Shown here: positions 26,301-36,544 of the stretch, in pieces
How the letters are laid out: each line of letters begins with the position of its first letter
Position numbering within the stretch: the first letter of the stretch is position 1
Assembly: GCA_907165275.2 (NCBI GenBank)
Contig: OU015650.1
Coordinates: forward strand, 13,484,001-13,548,000
DNA from: Zygaena filipendulae
Taxonomy: Eukaryota; Arthropoda; Insecta; Lepidoptera; Zygaenidae
DNA length: 64,000 nucleotides
Direction of reading: 5' to 3'
The notes under the pieces: model-generated
Database searches by the model: none
Told to the model about the DNA's origin: nothing
The model's input: only the letters and a program-made list of their open reading frames with translations
Made by a program: the position numbers and the translations under genes

Positions 26301-29300
26301 TAAATGTTTCCTAAAAAAATAAAAGTGACGTCATGTGTCAAGCTTGGCTGTGATTGGTGTTTCGTTGCAACGTTCCGTTTCACAAAATTAAAAGTTGAAT
26401 ATTTTGGAAATTATTGAAATTTTTTTAGTAATTCTTTCACGATAACGCTTTTCTAAGGCTCTATTTTTGAAATATTGACACAATTTCTTATTATAAATTT
26501 CATGCAAGTACCCTATTGTGTTGGATATTAAAAAATTCGTCGTGGAACACTTGGTTGGAACGTAGTTGCTGCACCTCGTAGTCACCGAGTTTAGTTAAAA
26601 TTTTTTCTTTAGAAAAACCTCTAACCAATAAGCGCGCAACTTCTATGGCTCACCAATGACTCACCTCACTTCAAAGTGTCTTAGCAAATAACACAGTTCT
26701 TAACACAGTCAATAGCAGAGTTACTTCGCTCGATTACTCAGTGAGAATATTAAGGGTTCAAATTGTTGTTTTATAGCTACAATATTTCTTGTATTTTTTT
26801 ATTATTTAGTGTAAATTTGTAAATAAATAAATAAATGACGCCGTGACGGAAAATGAATCTTTGCTCACATCCGTACCGTGCGATAGGCAACTACGTCGCA
26901 ATAACCGATGTATTATAACTCGGTTGTATAGGTTGTACCTATTATTTAAATTGACATACCTATTGTTTCTATTCATATTCAATTTTAATGACGATCCCTT
27001 TGACGAATAACACTGTGTATATATATTATGTATATACTGTTAATGATGTTAAAACGAAATAAATAAATCTAATCTAATCTAGGCGGTGGAGGCGGTGCTG
27101 TCGGGCGCGGCGGGCGCGGGCGTGTGCGTGGTGCGGCCGCCCGGCCACCACGCGGACGGCGCGGCGCCCAGCGGGTTCTGCCTGCTGAACAGCGCGGCGG
27201 CGGCGGCGCGGCTGGCGACGCGCGCGCACGGCCTGCGCCGCGTGCTGCTGCTCGACTGGGACGTGCACCACGGGAACGGCACGCAGCGGATCACCTACGG
27301 GGACGACCAGGTGCCTACCCCCACCACCACCCGCCGACACCACGAGTCGGCTGCCCTACGGTAAAACAGAGCAATAGGGATGTTGGCGACTTTTGAAAAT
27401 CAAAATTCTAATTAGTCCGTCAGTTAGAAAATAAAAAATCATTAGACACGTTTTTTTTATTTTTCAAATAAATGAAAATACACAGAGATAAAACGCATTA
27501 AAGTTTAGGGTGGGAGCTCGTGACGTCACTAACCGCTACAAGCCGCCATACAAACTGCACTGGTTAGGGACGTCACGCGAAATTTCAACTCATTATTTTT
27601 TGATTACGTAAAAAAAGAAAAAATATGTGTCCAATATTTTTTATTAATCTACAAGACAGACTTAAAAAAAAATACATATCCAATATTTTTTATTAATCTA
27701 CAAGACGGACTTAAAAAAAATAATCAAATAGCCTATGGGGGAGCAAAAAACCGGAAATGGCTTCATTCAAAACACTGTACCTACTTTCCATAGTTTTAAC
27801 GATTTTATTATGGGCTAGATGACTAAATTTTAATGATTAATGAAAAATATTGGACACTTTTTTCACGTTATCACGTAATCAAGAAATTACGGCGATACTG
27901 AGTTGGGATTCCGTGTGACGTCTCACCTAGGTACACTGTATACTTAGTTTACGCCTGGAGCGCCGGAGCGCGCACCCCGCCCTTTAGCCCAAGGGCGCAC
28001 TTCACCTCCATGTGCCCTGCGGGAGGAGCCGGGCCGCAATAGGGATGTGGACTACTTTTGAAAATCAAAATTTTAATTAGTCCGTCTTTTAGAAAATTAA
28101 AAAACAATAGACACGTATTTTTTGCTTTTTCAAATAACTTAAAATATACAGAGATAAAGCACATTAAAGTTTAGGGTGAGGGGGTCGTGACGTCACTAAC
28201 CGCTAAAACCGCCATACAAACTGTCAGAATAGTGACGTCACGCGAAATTTCAACTCAATATATCGCCGTTAGTTTTTGATTACGTAAAAAAAGAAAAAAT
28301 ACGCGTCCAATATTTTTTAATAATCTACAACACGGACTAAAAAATAAAAATTAGTCAACATGCCCATTCACTGGACTTCGGCCAACAGAAGCGACACCGG
28401 CCGGTCTGGCCTGGAAGGCCTATCATATTAGCCTATCTCCTGACTTCACCGTAGTGGTCCAAGTTGTTTGACAACAGCACGTAGCACGTAGCCTAACGAG
28501 TGCACAATAATCGCGTGTCCCAGATCCTGTACGTGTCCCTGCACCGCTACGACCACGGCTCGTTCTTCCCGCACTCGGCCGAGGCGGACTACGGCGCGGT
28601 GGGCGAGGGCCGCGGGGAGGGGTACAACGTCAACATCCCCTGGAACAAGGTACGCGCCCCCGTCGGAGGTCGGACACTGCTGGGGAACTCAGTTATCACA
28701 GTGGAGATTTACACACACTCCCTTTTCAGAATTGGGTGTAATAAAAGTTTCTTCATAATTTCTTCATTCTTTTTTTGTTTGAAAGGGTTTATTCCGAAAT
28801 GGTCTCATGTTTCAGACGAACTATTATCGCAATAGTACGAGTATTTATTCTATTTGACTTACCAGCTATCATGCTTGACATAATGATCAATTTGTTATTT
28901 ATTTAACTTTTATTTATTCTTTAATTCAATTTTTGTTTACCGATTTACCTAATACAATGATGTAATTTAATTTATGCGGTTAAATTAGCTAAGTTGTATT
29001 TATTCATACATTTTTATGGTGTACTTAATGACTATCTAGTTAACTACAATATATTTGGAGTATATATTTGAATAAAAACGTGACATGTAAATTAATTTTA
29101 CGAATAAAGATGTTATGTTTCGGAGACAGACTACTAGAAGTCGGTTTAATTTTGTTTTTTAAATTATTTTGACTTTTTGGTCTAGGGTATTTTTGTGTTT
29201 TTTGAAATCGGTTTAATTTATTTGTTAAAATTTTGTTTATTTTTTACATGGAGAAAAGCAGATACAATGTATCTGCTTTTTCGAATAATGCCGTGGAACT

Positions 29301-31699
29301 TTAGTGAATCCTCACTATTATATTATAAAAATGCGAGTGTGAGTTTATTTGTTTGCATGTTTGTGACGCTTTTACGTCTTAATGGCTCAACCGGTCATGA
29401 TGAAATTAACCTTATTATACGTTGTCAGGACATAGGGTACATTCTTTTTTACATAATATATAGATGTGTGATGACGTGTTGTGTGTGTGTGTGTGTGTCG
29501 GTGGGCAGCGCGGCATGGGCGACGCGGAGTACCTGGCGGCGTTCACGCAGGTGGTGCTGCCGGTGGTGGCGGAGTACGCGCCCGAGCTGGTGCTCGTGTC
29601 GGCCGGCTTCGACGCCTGCGTCGGGGATCCGCTCGGAGGCGAGTTCACCACTTGTCCCTCACCCCTCCCACCCACCGCTCACCGCACCGGTCGCCCTGCC
29701 TTTCCCGCTTTTGTATTCGCGTGAGTTTCAGGATTCCCCTGGGAACTCTAAAAAGTAACCTATGTCACTCAGGGATGCTGGAACTTCCTATCTCAGAATC
29801 TGTTTAGAAGTTCCACATATTACCTCCCTGCATACAAAGTCAAATATCTTTATTCAAAGTTTGCCATAAACGGGACTTTTTGATGCCAATAAAAATAACG
29901 ATCTTTAAATTAGCAATGTAACGTGTTTGTGCTATTGTCAGAGAGAAGCTTGTCACCGTACAATGTGTTTAACAGGATGCAAAGTGACGCCGGAGTGCTA
30001 CGCGACGATGACGAACTTCCTGCGCGGCTTCGCGGGCGGGCGCGTGGTGCTGTGCCTGGAGGGCGGCTACAACACCACCAGCATATCGTACGCCATGGCC
30101 ATGTGCACCAAGGCGCTGCTGGGCGACCCGGTCGGGCGCGCCCACGACCCGGCGCCCACCGTGCACTGGGCGGCCGTCGAGACCATCAACAACGTCATCA
30201 GGACCCACAAGAAGTACTGGAAGAACCTCAAGTTCCAGCTCGCTTTGCCGATCGAGAACGTTCTAGAAGACCCGCCGCCCAGCCGCGGCCTGCCCACCGC
30301 CGACGACCGCAACGATACGTCCAAACTGTCCGAACTGTCCGTGTCCAGCGTGCTGGACGACTCCACGAAGTCTATTAAAAGCCTACCGCATAGCAGCCGG
30401 CTCGACGGCTCGCTGGCGAGCGATCTGGCCAACCTGAGCATAGACAAACCTAAATGCGACGATGGAATCCACTGCGGGACGGACGACGAGGACGAGAAGC
30501 CGCGCTCCAAAGACGGTTGTGACAAAGACGCGCCCGGCCCGAGCGGGGCGTGTTCGAGTGGCGCGGGCGGGTCGGGCGGGGAAACCGCGAAGAGTATGGA
30601 CGCGAGCGGGGCCACGTGTTCCAAGAATGAGTGTTCGAGTGCCGCGGGCGGGTCCAGCGAGGAGGCCGCAAAGAGTGCAAAGAGTATGACGCTGGTCGAC
30701 TACCTGGCTGAGAACATGCAGGCGATAGTGGCCGGCGAGATGTTCGCGGTGGTGCCGCTGCCGTGGTGCCCGCACCTGCATGAGCTGCGCGCGCTGCCCA
30801 GCGGTGCGCGGCTCGAGCAGGGCGGCCGGTGCGTCGACTGCGACGAGGCGGAGGAGCTCTGGGTGTGTCTGCATTGCTACGTTGTGAGTGTCATGATCAT
30901 TTTCGATATAATACTAACTTTAGTCTTTTCATATTTTTGATGCTGACTGCACAGAGTGCTAATCTATAATGAATGTTTGTATGTTTGTCCTCTATGCGTA
31001 TGTACCATTGGTCCGATTGTGATGAAACTTTGGCGGGTTGTTTTGCCTGTGTCCGCAAAGGTCCCTGATCCCAAAACTCACGCGGGTGAAACCGCGGGGC
31101 ACAGCGAGTAATGTATAAAAATAATAATTTCCCTCGATCACGGCATCACGCGTGAACGGCTGGACCGATTTCACTATTTTTTGTTGTGTTTGTTATTGTG
31201 TGGAGCAAAAGAATATGAAAGAATTTTGGAATTTTAGAAAAAAGTAGTTTCTGCGGGAATTCCGTCACTCACGCGGATGAATTTACGAGACGGTTGGAAC
31301 GATTTTGACGGGACTCTCACTGCTAACTAGCTGATTTTTTAAGTAGTAAATGAAGCTACTTTGGAGTTCCTGCGGCAATTCTTAACCTCTTGCGGGTGAA
31401 ACCGCGGGGCACAGCTAGTTAGTGATATTTTACAGAGTAAGTACTTACTATATTTGTTTGTGCGTGCGCAGCGCGCGTGCGGGCGCAGCGTGCGCGGCCA
31501 CATGCAGGCGCACCACCGCGCCACGCAGCACGCGCTGGTGCTGTCGCTGCTCGACCTGTCGGTGTGGTGCTGCGCGTGCGACGCGTACGTCGACCACGCG
31601 CTGCTCTACGACGCCCGGAACAACGCGCACCGCTGCAAGTTCCACGAGGACATGCCCTGGTGCTACCCCGACGACAAGCGAACCTTACACCTGCAGTGA
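14157..31699 (+). CDS. HDAC6: Histone deacetylase 6: two deacetylase domains plus ZnF-UBP, 18 exons
   Basis: Coding exons: 14157-14342, 15111-15203, 15568-15698, 16193-16376, 16990-17192, 19063-19131, 19716-19908, then one of 20812-20871 or 20926-20985, 21702-21892, 22633-22886, 23573-23654, 24428-24574, 25147-25270, 27083-27310, 28524-28649, 29509-29638, 29976-30883, 31472-31699. With one copy of the alternative exon this gives about 1,178 aa (human is 1,215). DAC1 (about 100-435) has RPPGHH (231-236), DWDVHHG (271-277), SAGYD (zinc ligand D366) and LEGGY. DAC2 (about 545-900) has [20 protein letters not shown] and LEGGYN. A Ser/Gly/acidic linker leads to the ZnF-UBP (about 1075-1165), which has WCPHL, paired Cys, CGR and GHMQAHH. 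A lysine-rich [11 protein letters not shown] near residue 71 could be a nuclear-localisation signal. HDAC6 deacetylates tubulin and HSP90 and binds free ubiquitin C-termini at aggresomes. All introns are GT-AG except a GC donor at 29639. The first exon and start codon are uncertain. Confidence 0.93.
15855..16116. mobile_element. MITE family C, short copy
   Basis: The termini are inverted: tataaggtgaggcaaaatttgct at the left, and the reverse complement of the right end reads tataaggtgtagcaaaattcgct. The interior shares 'ataatattataagttttta', 'ttcacaaggta' and 'gcacgcgccacgc' with the longer copy at 18331. It is inserted in the HDAC6 intron just before exon 4. Confidence 0.7.
16725..16960. repeat. 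Possible tRNA-derived SINE remnant and inverted GATGTGG motifs
   Basis: Read on the minus strand, 'gacgcgagttcaatcccc' resembles a polymerase III B box. The following sequence contains diverged inverted copies of 'gatgtgg.tggtcacatca' and 'ggccaattat'. It lies directly upstream of HDAC6 exon 5. The evidence is weak and the class is uncertain. Confidence 0.3.
17274..18107 (+). mobile_element. MITE family B, copy 1 (with internal insertion)
   Basis: The ends are AATAGGGTACTTG and its inverse CAAGTACCCTATT. The body is nearly identical to the copies at 25883 and 58098. Near the right end there is an extra ~200 bp starting at a (TTTA)n run (about 17860-17888). It contains TGACGTCA twice. It lies in the HDAC6 intron between exons 5 and 6. 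Confidence 0.85.
18331..18776. mobile_element. MITE family C, long copy
   Basis: The left end is taagatgtggcaaaattagatgtaaa; the reverse complement of the right end is tataaggtgtggtaaaattagctgcaaa. These are imperfect terminal inverted repeats of about 40 bp. Its interior carries a hairpin at 18519-18566 with about 20-bp arms (GATGCATTAGCTGGTCAGCT against its inverse, 18 of 20) and an 8-nt loop. It lies in the HDAC6 intron before exon 6. Confidence 0.75.
20055..20460 (+). repeat. Dispersed repeat shared with 41345-41640, with a CCGTA-type simple repeat
   Basis: The stretch 'ttggcgggaat.aaagat.gcggttcggtca' through 'tttcgagctgatttcttc' to 'gagctccgagaaag' and 'ttacttgaaactgac' is present here and at 41345-41640 in the same order. 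This copy also carries a degenerate run of CCGTACC/CCGTAA units at about 20329-20371. It lies in the HDAC6 intron after exon 7. Confidence 0.6.
20812..20871 (+). CDS. HDAC6: HDAC6 alternative exon 8a (DAC1 zinc-ligand loop, version 1)
   Basis: This 60-bp, phase-0 exon is flanked by a pyrimidine-rich acceptor ending ccgccgcag and a GTACTG donor. It encodes 20 residues running from YQPEL through SAGYDAA to GCPE. The Asp of SAGYD is one of the active-site zinc ligands of class I/II deacetylases. The GCPE ending continues as GEMNVSP in the next exon. It duplicates exon 8b, with 14 of 20 residues identical but most synonymous third positions different. Confidence 0.85.
20926..20985 (+). CDS. HDAC6: HDAC6 alternative exon 8b (DAC1 zinc-ligand loop, version 2)
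   Basis: This second 60-bp phase-0 exon lies 54 bp after exon 8a. It has its own 'tctctttcag' acceptor and a GTTTGA donor. It encodes FSPEL through SAGYDAA to GDEK. Joined to the next exon it reads GDEKGEM, close to the GDPKGEM of vertebrate DAC1. Either copy alone restores a canonical domain; both together would insert 20 residues beside the active site. Confidence 0.85.
21932..22166. mobile_element. Fold-back MITE family D, copy 1
   Basis: It is almost entirely one inverted repeat. Arms of about 105 bp begin ACCGCCGCACTCAGAGTCGA and end in TTGGCATTTAA, around a short central spacer. The arms differ at only a few positions. A TA dinucleotide at both flanks suggests a Tc1/mariner-type TA target. 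It lies 40 bp after HDAC6 exon 9. A second copy is at 43340-43580 and a decayed fragment at about 56024-56090. Confidence 0.85.
22195..22498 (-). mobile_element. MITE family A, copy in HDAC6 intron 9
   Basis: It begins ATGTTGACTAATTTTTATTTTTAGTCC and runs through two TGACGTCA sites to 'aactgacggactaattagaattttg'. It matches copies at 27377, 28042, 53853, 54456, 55265 and 63315 in the reverse orientation. It is followed directly by a truncated 'cgcgggaactcc' repeat tail (22505-22568). Confidence 0.8.
22606..22623 (+). repeat. 18-bp C homopolymer acting as polypyrimidine tract
   Basis: An uninterrupted run of 18 C residues lies 9 bp before the acceptor of HDAC6 exon 10 (ccgccgcacag|GG). It is likely to be length-variable between individuals. 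Confidence 0.8.
22955..23145 (-). mobile_element. MITE family A, truncated copy
   Basis: Partial family A sequence (gcgattcattgagttgaa, two TGACGTCA sites, aaactttaatgcgttttatc) lies directly after HDAC6 exon 10. Neither terminal repeat is intact. Confidence 0.55.
23276..23452 (+). repeat. Dispersed repeat copy ending 'ggaattcccgcgggaactc'
   Basis: It has a head 'aaacaaagtcgctccccgctgtctgtc' and a well-preserved tail ending 'gaaaccgcgggggacggctag'. It lies in the HDAC6 intron before exon 11. Confidence 0.65.
24338..24376 (+). repeat. (TAA)n microsatellite beside HDAC6 exon 12
   Basis: A run of TAA/ATA units lies about 50 bp upstream of the exon 12 acceptor and is followed by three GTGCGGCGC-like units. 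Confidence 0.7.
25655..25858 (-). repeat. Dispersed repeat copy, minus orientation
   Basis: On the plus strand it reads from 'tactagttgtgccccgcggtttcacccgc' through 'cagagttcccgcgggaattccg' to 'ttcgcatttataatattagtaaggat'. This is the complete inverse form of the family. A tail-only copy is at 25309-25392. Confidence 0.7.
25883..26517 (+). mobile_element. MITE family B, copy 2 (intact, 635 bp)
   Basis: The terminal inverted repeats are AATAGGGTACTTGCATG and CATGCAAGTACCCTATT. It contains two TGACGTCA sites, GACAGACAGATAACTTC and the GAAATGCAT...ATGCATTTT core. Copies 1, 2 and 3 are highly similar. It lies in the HDAC6 intron between exons 13 and 14. Confidence 0.9.
27377..27735 (+). mobile_element. 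MITE family A copy with duplicated right end
   Basis: It starts gggatgttggcgacttttgaaaatc and ends in two successive versions of 'ccaatattttttattaatctacaagac.gactta'. The right ~50 bp is therefore duplicated. Another fragment in reverse orientation lies at about 27800-27950. Confidence 0.75.
28042..28366 (+). mobile_element. MITE family A copy
   Basis: A near-complete copy runs from 'agggatgtggactacttttgaaa' to 'ttagtcaacatgccc'. It has two TGACGTCA sites and lies about 150 bp before HDAC6 exon 15. Confidence 0.8.
29639..29975 (+). other. HDAC6: GC-AG intron of HDAC6
   Basis: The exon ends CTCGGAG|GCGAGT and resumes after 'tttaacag' with GATGCAAAG. This gives the conserved [13 protein letters not shown] loop of DAC2. 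No GT donor nearby keeps both frame and conserved residues, so the donor is GC. Confidence 0.75.
31000..31425 (+). repeat. Two decayed copies of the '...gcgggtgaaaccgcggggcacagc' repeat
   Basis: One copy ends at about 31115 and the second tail ends at about 31423. Both lie in the last HDAC6 intron. Confidence 0.55.
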
Positions 31700-31718
31700 A
31701 ACAGTGAACCACCGAGAA

Positions 31719-31724
31719 AATAAA
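31719..31724 (+). terminator. Possible HDAC6 polyadenylation signal
   Basis: AATAAA lies only 20 bp after the HDAC6 stop codon. If used, it would give a very short 3' UTR. A later signal is equally possible. Confidence 0.3.
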
Positions 31725-32962
31725 CTAACTAGATAGGACAAAGGAATGCAGAGTGAACGCTGTCTGTGCAAGTGTATTTTCACAATATTGCCATATAACT
31801 AATTTGGAAAACGGTGACTAAGTGAAAACTTAACCGAATGGCGTTTAGTACATTCCGTTAGGTTAGTGAATGTTTTCGTGCGTGATGAACAATGTACGTA
31901 CGTAGTAAGTGTAGGTACGAAAATCATCCGGCCACACTTGTGTACATTTATTTTGTTCGTTTGGCTAACTCGAACGTGCTACTGCTGTCACGAATTGATC
32001 TCTAGTTTATTGTACAGTGTATTTATGTGCCGAGTCGTCGCCGTCTAATTACCGGCCATAGTGTTTCAAGTGGTAGATACTAGATACTACTCGAAAGAGA
32101 TCGGAAAGAAGAGATAAGAAATGAAGAAAAACAATTTTGTAAATGATTGTGGAGGTTTTGATGTATTCATTATGAAAATTGAATGCCAATGTATTGAGTA
32201 CAAAATTGTTACACAATATTAATTTTTTCATTAAAGAAATGGAAAAAGAAAATTAATAATCAATTTCCAGTTTTGTCGCTTATACCTCTACGGTTTTCGA
32301 CCCATCAATTCATTATCAGCGTGTCTATAGTGATTTGATACGTCATCAATGGTCGTGAAAGATTGCCGAGTGTTTCGGACACAAGTGACTGGGGCTTATG
32401 TGATAATGTACAAATACTAGTATGACATATGGAGACTTTTAATTTCGAATGGAAAAGAAAGTAAAGACTTGCAGAGTATGCGAAAATGAGCAGCATTTAC
32501 GAATGTGCAAAATGCATGTGTATAGTTCAAACTTTACACACCTCGTCTCCCCTCAGTCTCAACAGCATATATTTTAATTTCCTCTGACATAAAAAGTATC
32601 CAAGTATACACTCATGTATACTGTGTATTTCATGTATACTGTGTATTTCTATCGGTGAAATATTTTTTAGAATCTGTTCAGTAGTTTCATACAAACTGTA
32701 CCGATTTAATTCTAAAAATTCAGCACATTGATAAAATGACACAACTTTATTATTGCTTACTCATGTGACCGAATTGGCAGCTTTTTAATTTTACTCAAAA
32801 AAATTTGTTTTTGCAAAAGTAGCATCACTAAGGTAAAAAAAAATATCAAGAAATACTTAAATTTCATTCAATATTAATTAATCAATTATTCAGAGACAAA
32901 GGTTCGCCTGATATCTTAATAACTAACAACTGATATAGGTACATTTTGTATTGATTATAACG

Positions 32963-33413
32963 GGCGGAGACGACAATACGACAATAAATGGAAACATTGG
33001 CAATACTAATTTAAAAGAGTAGATATAATGAAACTATCAAATAATCCCTAATATCAAAATCCCGCGCGAAATAGAAATTTCTCATTTATAAAAAAAAATC
33101 TTCGGTTTTTTTCATAGATAACTAAGTTATCATGGATCTAGGTAAATAACTTCCGTAACGTAATTGACACGTTTCCACGTCTTGCAGCGACCAGCGACAG
33201 CGCGCGGGCAGTTGCCGCTCACGGCTCATAACACGGGTTAGTTAGAACCGATATGAACAAAATATGGTGTTCTATTTTTTATTTTTTTCTTGTTTAGTTT
33301 GTTCGAAAAATTTAATTTTTCTATTTAGATATTAGGACTATTTGATAATTTCATTAGATTCTAATATTATATTAGTATTGCCGGTGTTTTCATTTATTGT
33401 CGTCTCCACTTTG
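32963..33413. mobile_element. MITE family E (about 450 bp, long inverted ends)
   Basis: The left end (gcggagacgacaata...ggcaatactaat...tcaaataatcc..aatatc) is repeated inverted at the right end (gatattaggactatttgata...attagtattgccgg...ttattgtcgtctcc). The imperfect terminal inverted repeats are about 90 bp. The unique interior of about 270 bp has no reading frame. Confidence 0.75.
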
Positions 33414-34116
33414 TATATAATTATTTATGCTGTAATTAAACTCACAAAATAAAATCATTTACATTAAATAATAATTAGTTTAAATTTTAAGTAAATTGGT
33501 AATTTTGTATGATGTAATGTTACATTGGTGATAATTATATTAATTATATTGTTTAGTGATTTTATTATTTTATAGTAGTTAGTAACAGCACATGAATAAT
33601 GAATAAAAAAAACCTAATAGGTAGGTACCTACTAATATAAAATTAAGCACCAATCAGTGTTTTGCTACTGCCTACTCCAGAAAAACTACAAAATATTTTA
33701 AAGCATTTTGCACCTTATTATTTACGAATTAAGAAGGATTTGAACTGGAATCACAGATAGATAGTCTCGTACTTTTGTATTAACCGTTTCTTGTAATAAA
33801 TTAATAGGTAATATATAATACCTGGAATAGATCTTGCGTGGAATGGTTTTTAAAGGATCTTGGAATAGATCTGAAAAACGAATGACTCTCATATTTTTGG
33901 ACTAATTTTCAATGATAATAATATTATAAATGTGGGTACAAAACAAACTAGGTAAGTAAATGTAAGTATGTGTTGAAAGTTCATTAATTTTTATTAGTCA
34001 ATATTTGTTTTACTTTTTTTTTACAATGTTGTGTTTTTCATACGCCATTATTATTCTTGTTATTTATGTTTAACACAATAAAATTATGAAAAATTAAAAT
34101 ATTTTTGACCTTAGTC

Positions 34117-34320
34117 ATGGACCAAAGTTTATCACAAGTTAGCTTTTGTTCAAGTGAAGTGAAGCCAAAATATATGGAGGAGGTTGATGGGCTAAGTCGA
34201 CTCTCGCCACCAGCTCTTCTTGAGCAGAACAACCCAAGTGAACAGACACCAGCGGGCTTGTCACCGAATTCAAACCGATCAGTGGTAGCACAAACCAATA
34301 ATAATATTACGTGGGTTTTT
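34117..34320 (+). CDS. Orphan coding-like exon, unknown
   Basis: An open frame runs from an ATG just after an acceptor-like 'accttag' to 'aatattac|gtgggt', encoding about 67 residues. The composition is soluble and Ser/Pro/Asn/Gln-rich (MDQSLSQVSF ... SPPALLEQNNPSEQTPAG), unlike the hydrophobic or Lys-rich junk frames around it. I do not recognise it. It could be one exon of an unannotated gene, a pseudogene fragment or a chance frame. No partner exon was identified; what follows is a repeat with 'gaagtcggtttt'. Confidence 0.25.
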
Positions 34321-34728
34321 GTCTTTTGGATTAAATTGGTATTGTGTTATTTTTAGCTTTTTAGTTTTGTGTTTTTGGAAGTCGGTTTTAATATTAGATA
34401 AAACTTATCCAAGCCAAAAACCAGTTTGCATACACATTGGCAGCATTTTGGCATTGATATCAATGATAAGAGGACAGTGGTCAGGGGTGTCATCCAGTAG
34501 CTCACACGATATTAAAAAGTACTTTGTGGGTCACACTAATTCCGTGATTATTTACATTACCAGCTATAATATAGGACTACCTCACATATTATACAATTTT
34601 ACATCTACATATTATTTAGTTCCCCAACAAAACAATTCAAATTTTAAACCATATGCTCATACATATAGAGTTCGAAATATTTTCAAGTTTGGCATTTTAA
34701 CACGTTAGATGTGATTTTGAAATATAAA

Positions 34729-34808
34729 CGCACGGAATCGCGAATTCACGGTCGAATCTTCATACATTTTTTAAGCATTCACGCGTGAATCTTGCGATTC
34801 CGTGTGCG
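34729..34808. repeat. Imperfect hairpin with CGGAATCGCGAATTCACG arms
   Basis: The arms are 34729-34750 and 34784-34808; the reverse complement of the right arm reads cgcacacggaatcgcaagattcacg. A direct repeat 'gggcttaaacc' follows at about 34855-34880. It may be a small fold-back element. Confidence 0.65.
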
Positions 34809-36536
34809 AATAGTAATTCGAGCGATTCAAAAATCAACCTCCTGGGCGTTTATGGGCTTAAACCCTAGCACCGGGCTTAAACCGAGTTGATTGTCCATCT
34901 ATATTGACGTTCTTCATATAAAATGTAGCGCCAGATTTAAGCAAAATGAACGTGTTTAATTTCTTTGTTATACAAATTAGGTTATATTATTGTGTAAACG
35001 TGATGGAATTTACTCTATTAGTGATGAACAGTGTGTGGAAACAGTGAAATAAGATGAAATGGGTTGTTCGTTGGGAGGTTATCGTTTATATAGTAATATA
35101 ACTTCCTACAGAGCATTCCATTAAGGTTCGATTATGAAGAATTGCTTCCAGAGGTCCTAGTAAAGCATCGAAATGCATTTCACCAATACATTTCGAATTT
35201 TCGATGTAAATAAGTTCAGAAGAAGAAAGAAACAATCGAATTGGCTGTATGGACAAAGTTTTCTTTGCCTTTGCCGAAAAGGGGTAAACTTCAGTCTAAA
35301 GTCTAAACTCTAAAATTTAAAATTTGACTTTTGGCGGCATTTGAGCAAAATGGACGTCAGTTTTATTTCATTGTTTTACAATTTAGTTTATCGAGGTTAA
35401 GAATTGAAGAAGTAAATGAAGAGATTTTTATTATTAAGAAACATTGTCATTGGCAAATTATAATTATAGACGCCATTATTAAAGAAGAAGATTGTGTAAA
35501 CGTGGTGAAATTTGCATAAAGTGATCCATTAGTAAACGTAGTGATTACCTTCTCTCTGCATTAGTGATGAACAGTGCGTGGAAACAGCGTAGACAGAGGA
35601 AACAGGGAAATAAGATGAAATGGGGTGTTTGCGGGAGGTTATCGTTTTGCTATAATTGCTTCCAGAAGTCCCGGTAAAGGGCTCAACTGTACAATAAGCA
35701 CCCGCGATTTAGAGCTTCATATTTTTTATGTGTGTGGGACTTTGCTTAATATAACTTCACATAAAATCCCTAATTACGGAAACTCATCGTTTTCGAGAAA
35801 AAAAATACTAAAGTTTCACAATTTCATACAAAACTCCGCGATGTGTCAACCATTTGCCATTGACTTTGTAAGAATTGTTTCGTTTTACATTCGGATAAAG
35901 TGATTATATTATTTATTATCTTTGATTATTATAATTTGCTAATGAAAATGAAAATTTGTTAAACTTGAGTTGGTTAGGTTAGGTTTGTACTGTTGACGAA
36001 GTCGCGCGAGCCGAGCGAGCGCAGCGAGCGTGCCGCGGTAGCGGCCGGCGAAGCGCCATAGTCAAAATATTATCGTAAATTGAGTAAGGTTTTTATTATT
36101 TTTTTTTCTCGAAAATTATGAATTTCCGTAATTTGCGGATTTGAGAAATACACTATAAACACACTATTCTATCAAAAAAAAAATTGTAACTATTAAAAAT
36201 CGAGGGTGCTTAATGTACAGTCCTTCCCGGTAAAGCATCGAAATGCATCTCACGTTGTATTTCAATATAAATAACTACAGAAAAGAAAGTATGGGCTCAA
36301 ATTCCTTCCTTCATGAATTTTCTAGTTCGGCTGCCAAAAGTTCCGGTAAAGCATCGAAATGTATCTCATCAATGCATTTCGATGTAAATAGCTTCAGAAG
36401 AAGAAAAATACCACTGAATTGGCTGTTAGGACTTCGCTTCCTTTGCCTTCCCTATTGGGGTAAAAAAAAAATCATTCTAGTTCGTGATTTCGTGTTTGTG
36501 TTTGAAAGTCAAAAACGATAAAAATATCAAATAGTA

Positions 36537-36544
36537 TATCGATA
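36537..36544 (+). promoter_or_regulatory. DRE-like TATCGATA in the PIGZ 5' flank
   Basis: TATCGATA (inside the palindrome ATATCGATAT) lies 87 bp upstream of the PIGZ ATG. This octamer is the binding site of DREF in Drosophila housekeeping promoters. Function here is inferred from position only. Further TATCGATA sites are at 12003-12010 and in the 40.75-41.31 kb spacer. Confidence 0.45.

Noticed and set aside
34319..34708. 129-residue hydrophobic frame after the orphan exon
   Set aside because: It starts inside a known dispersed-repeat phrase (gaagtcggtttt), has no splice or family support, and its composition looks like translated AT-rich DNA.
36003..36055. CpG-rich island-like segment (gagccgagcgagcg...gcggccggcg) upstream of PIGZ
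   Set aside because: The same segment recurs at about 42480-42535 and inverted near 39515-39560, so it is a dispersed repeat and not a promoter CpG island.
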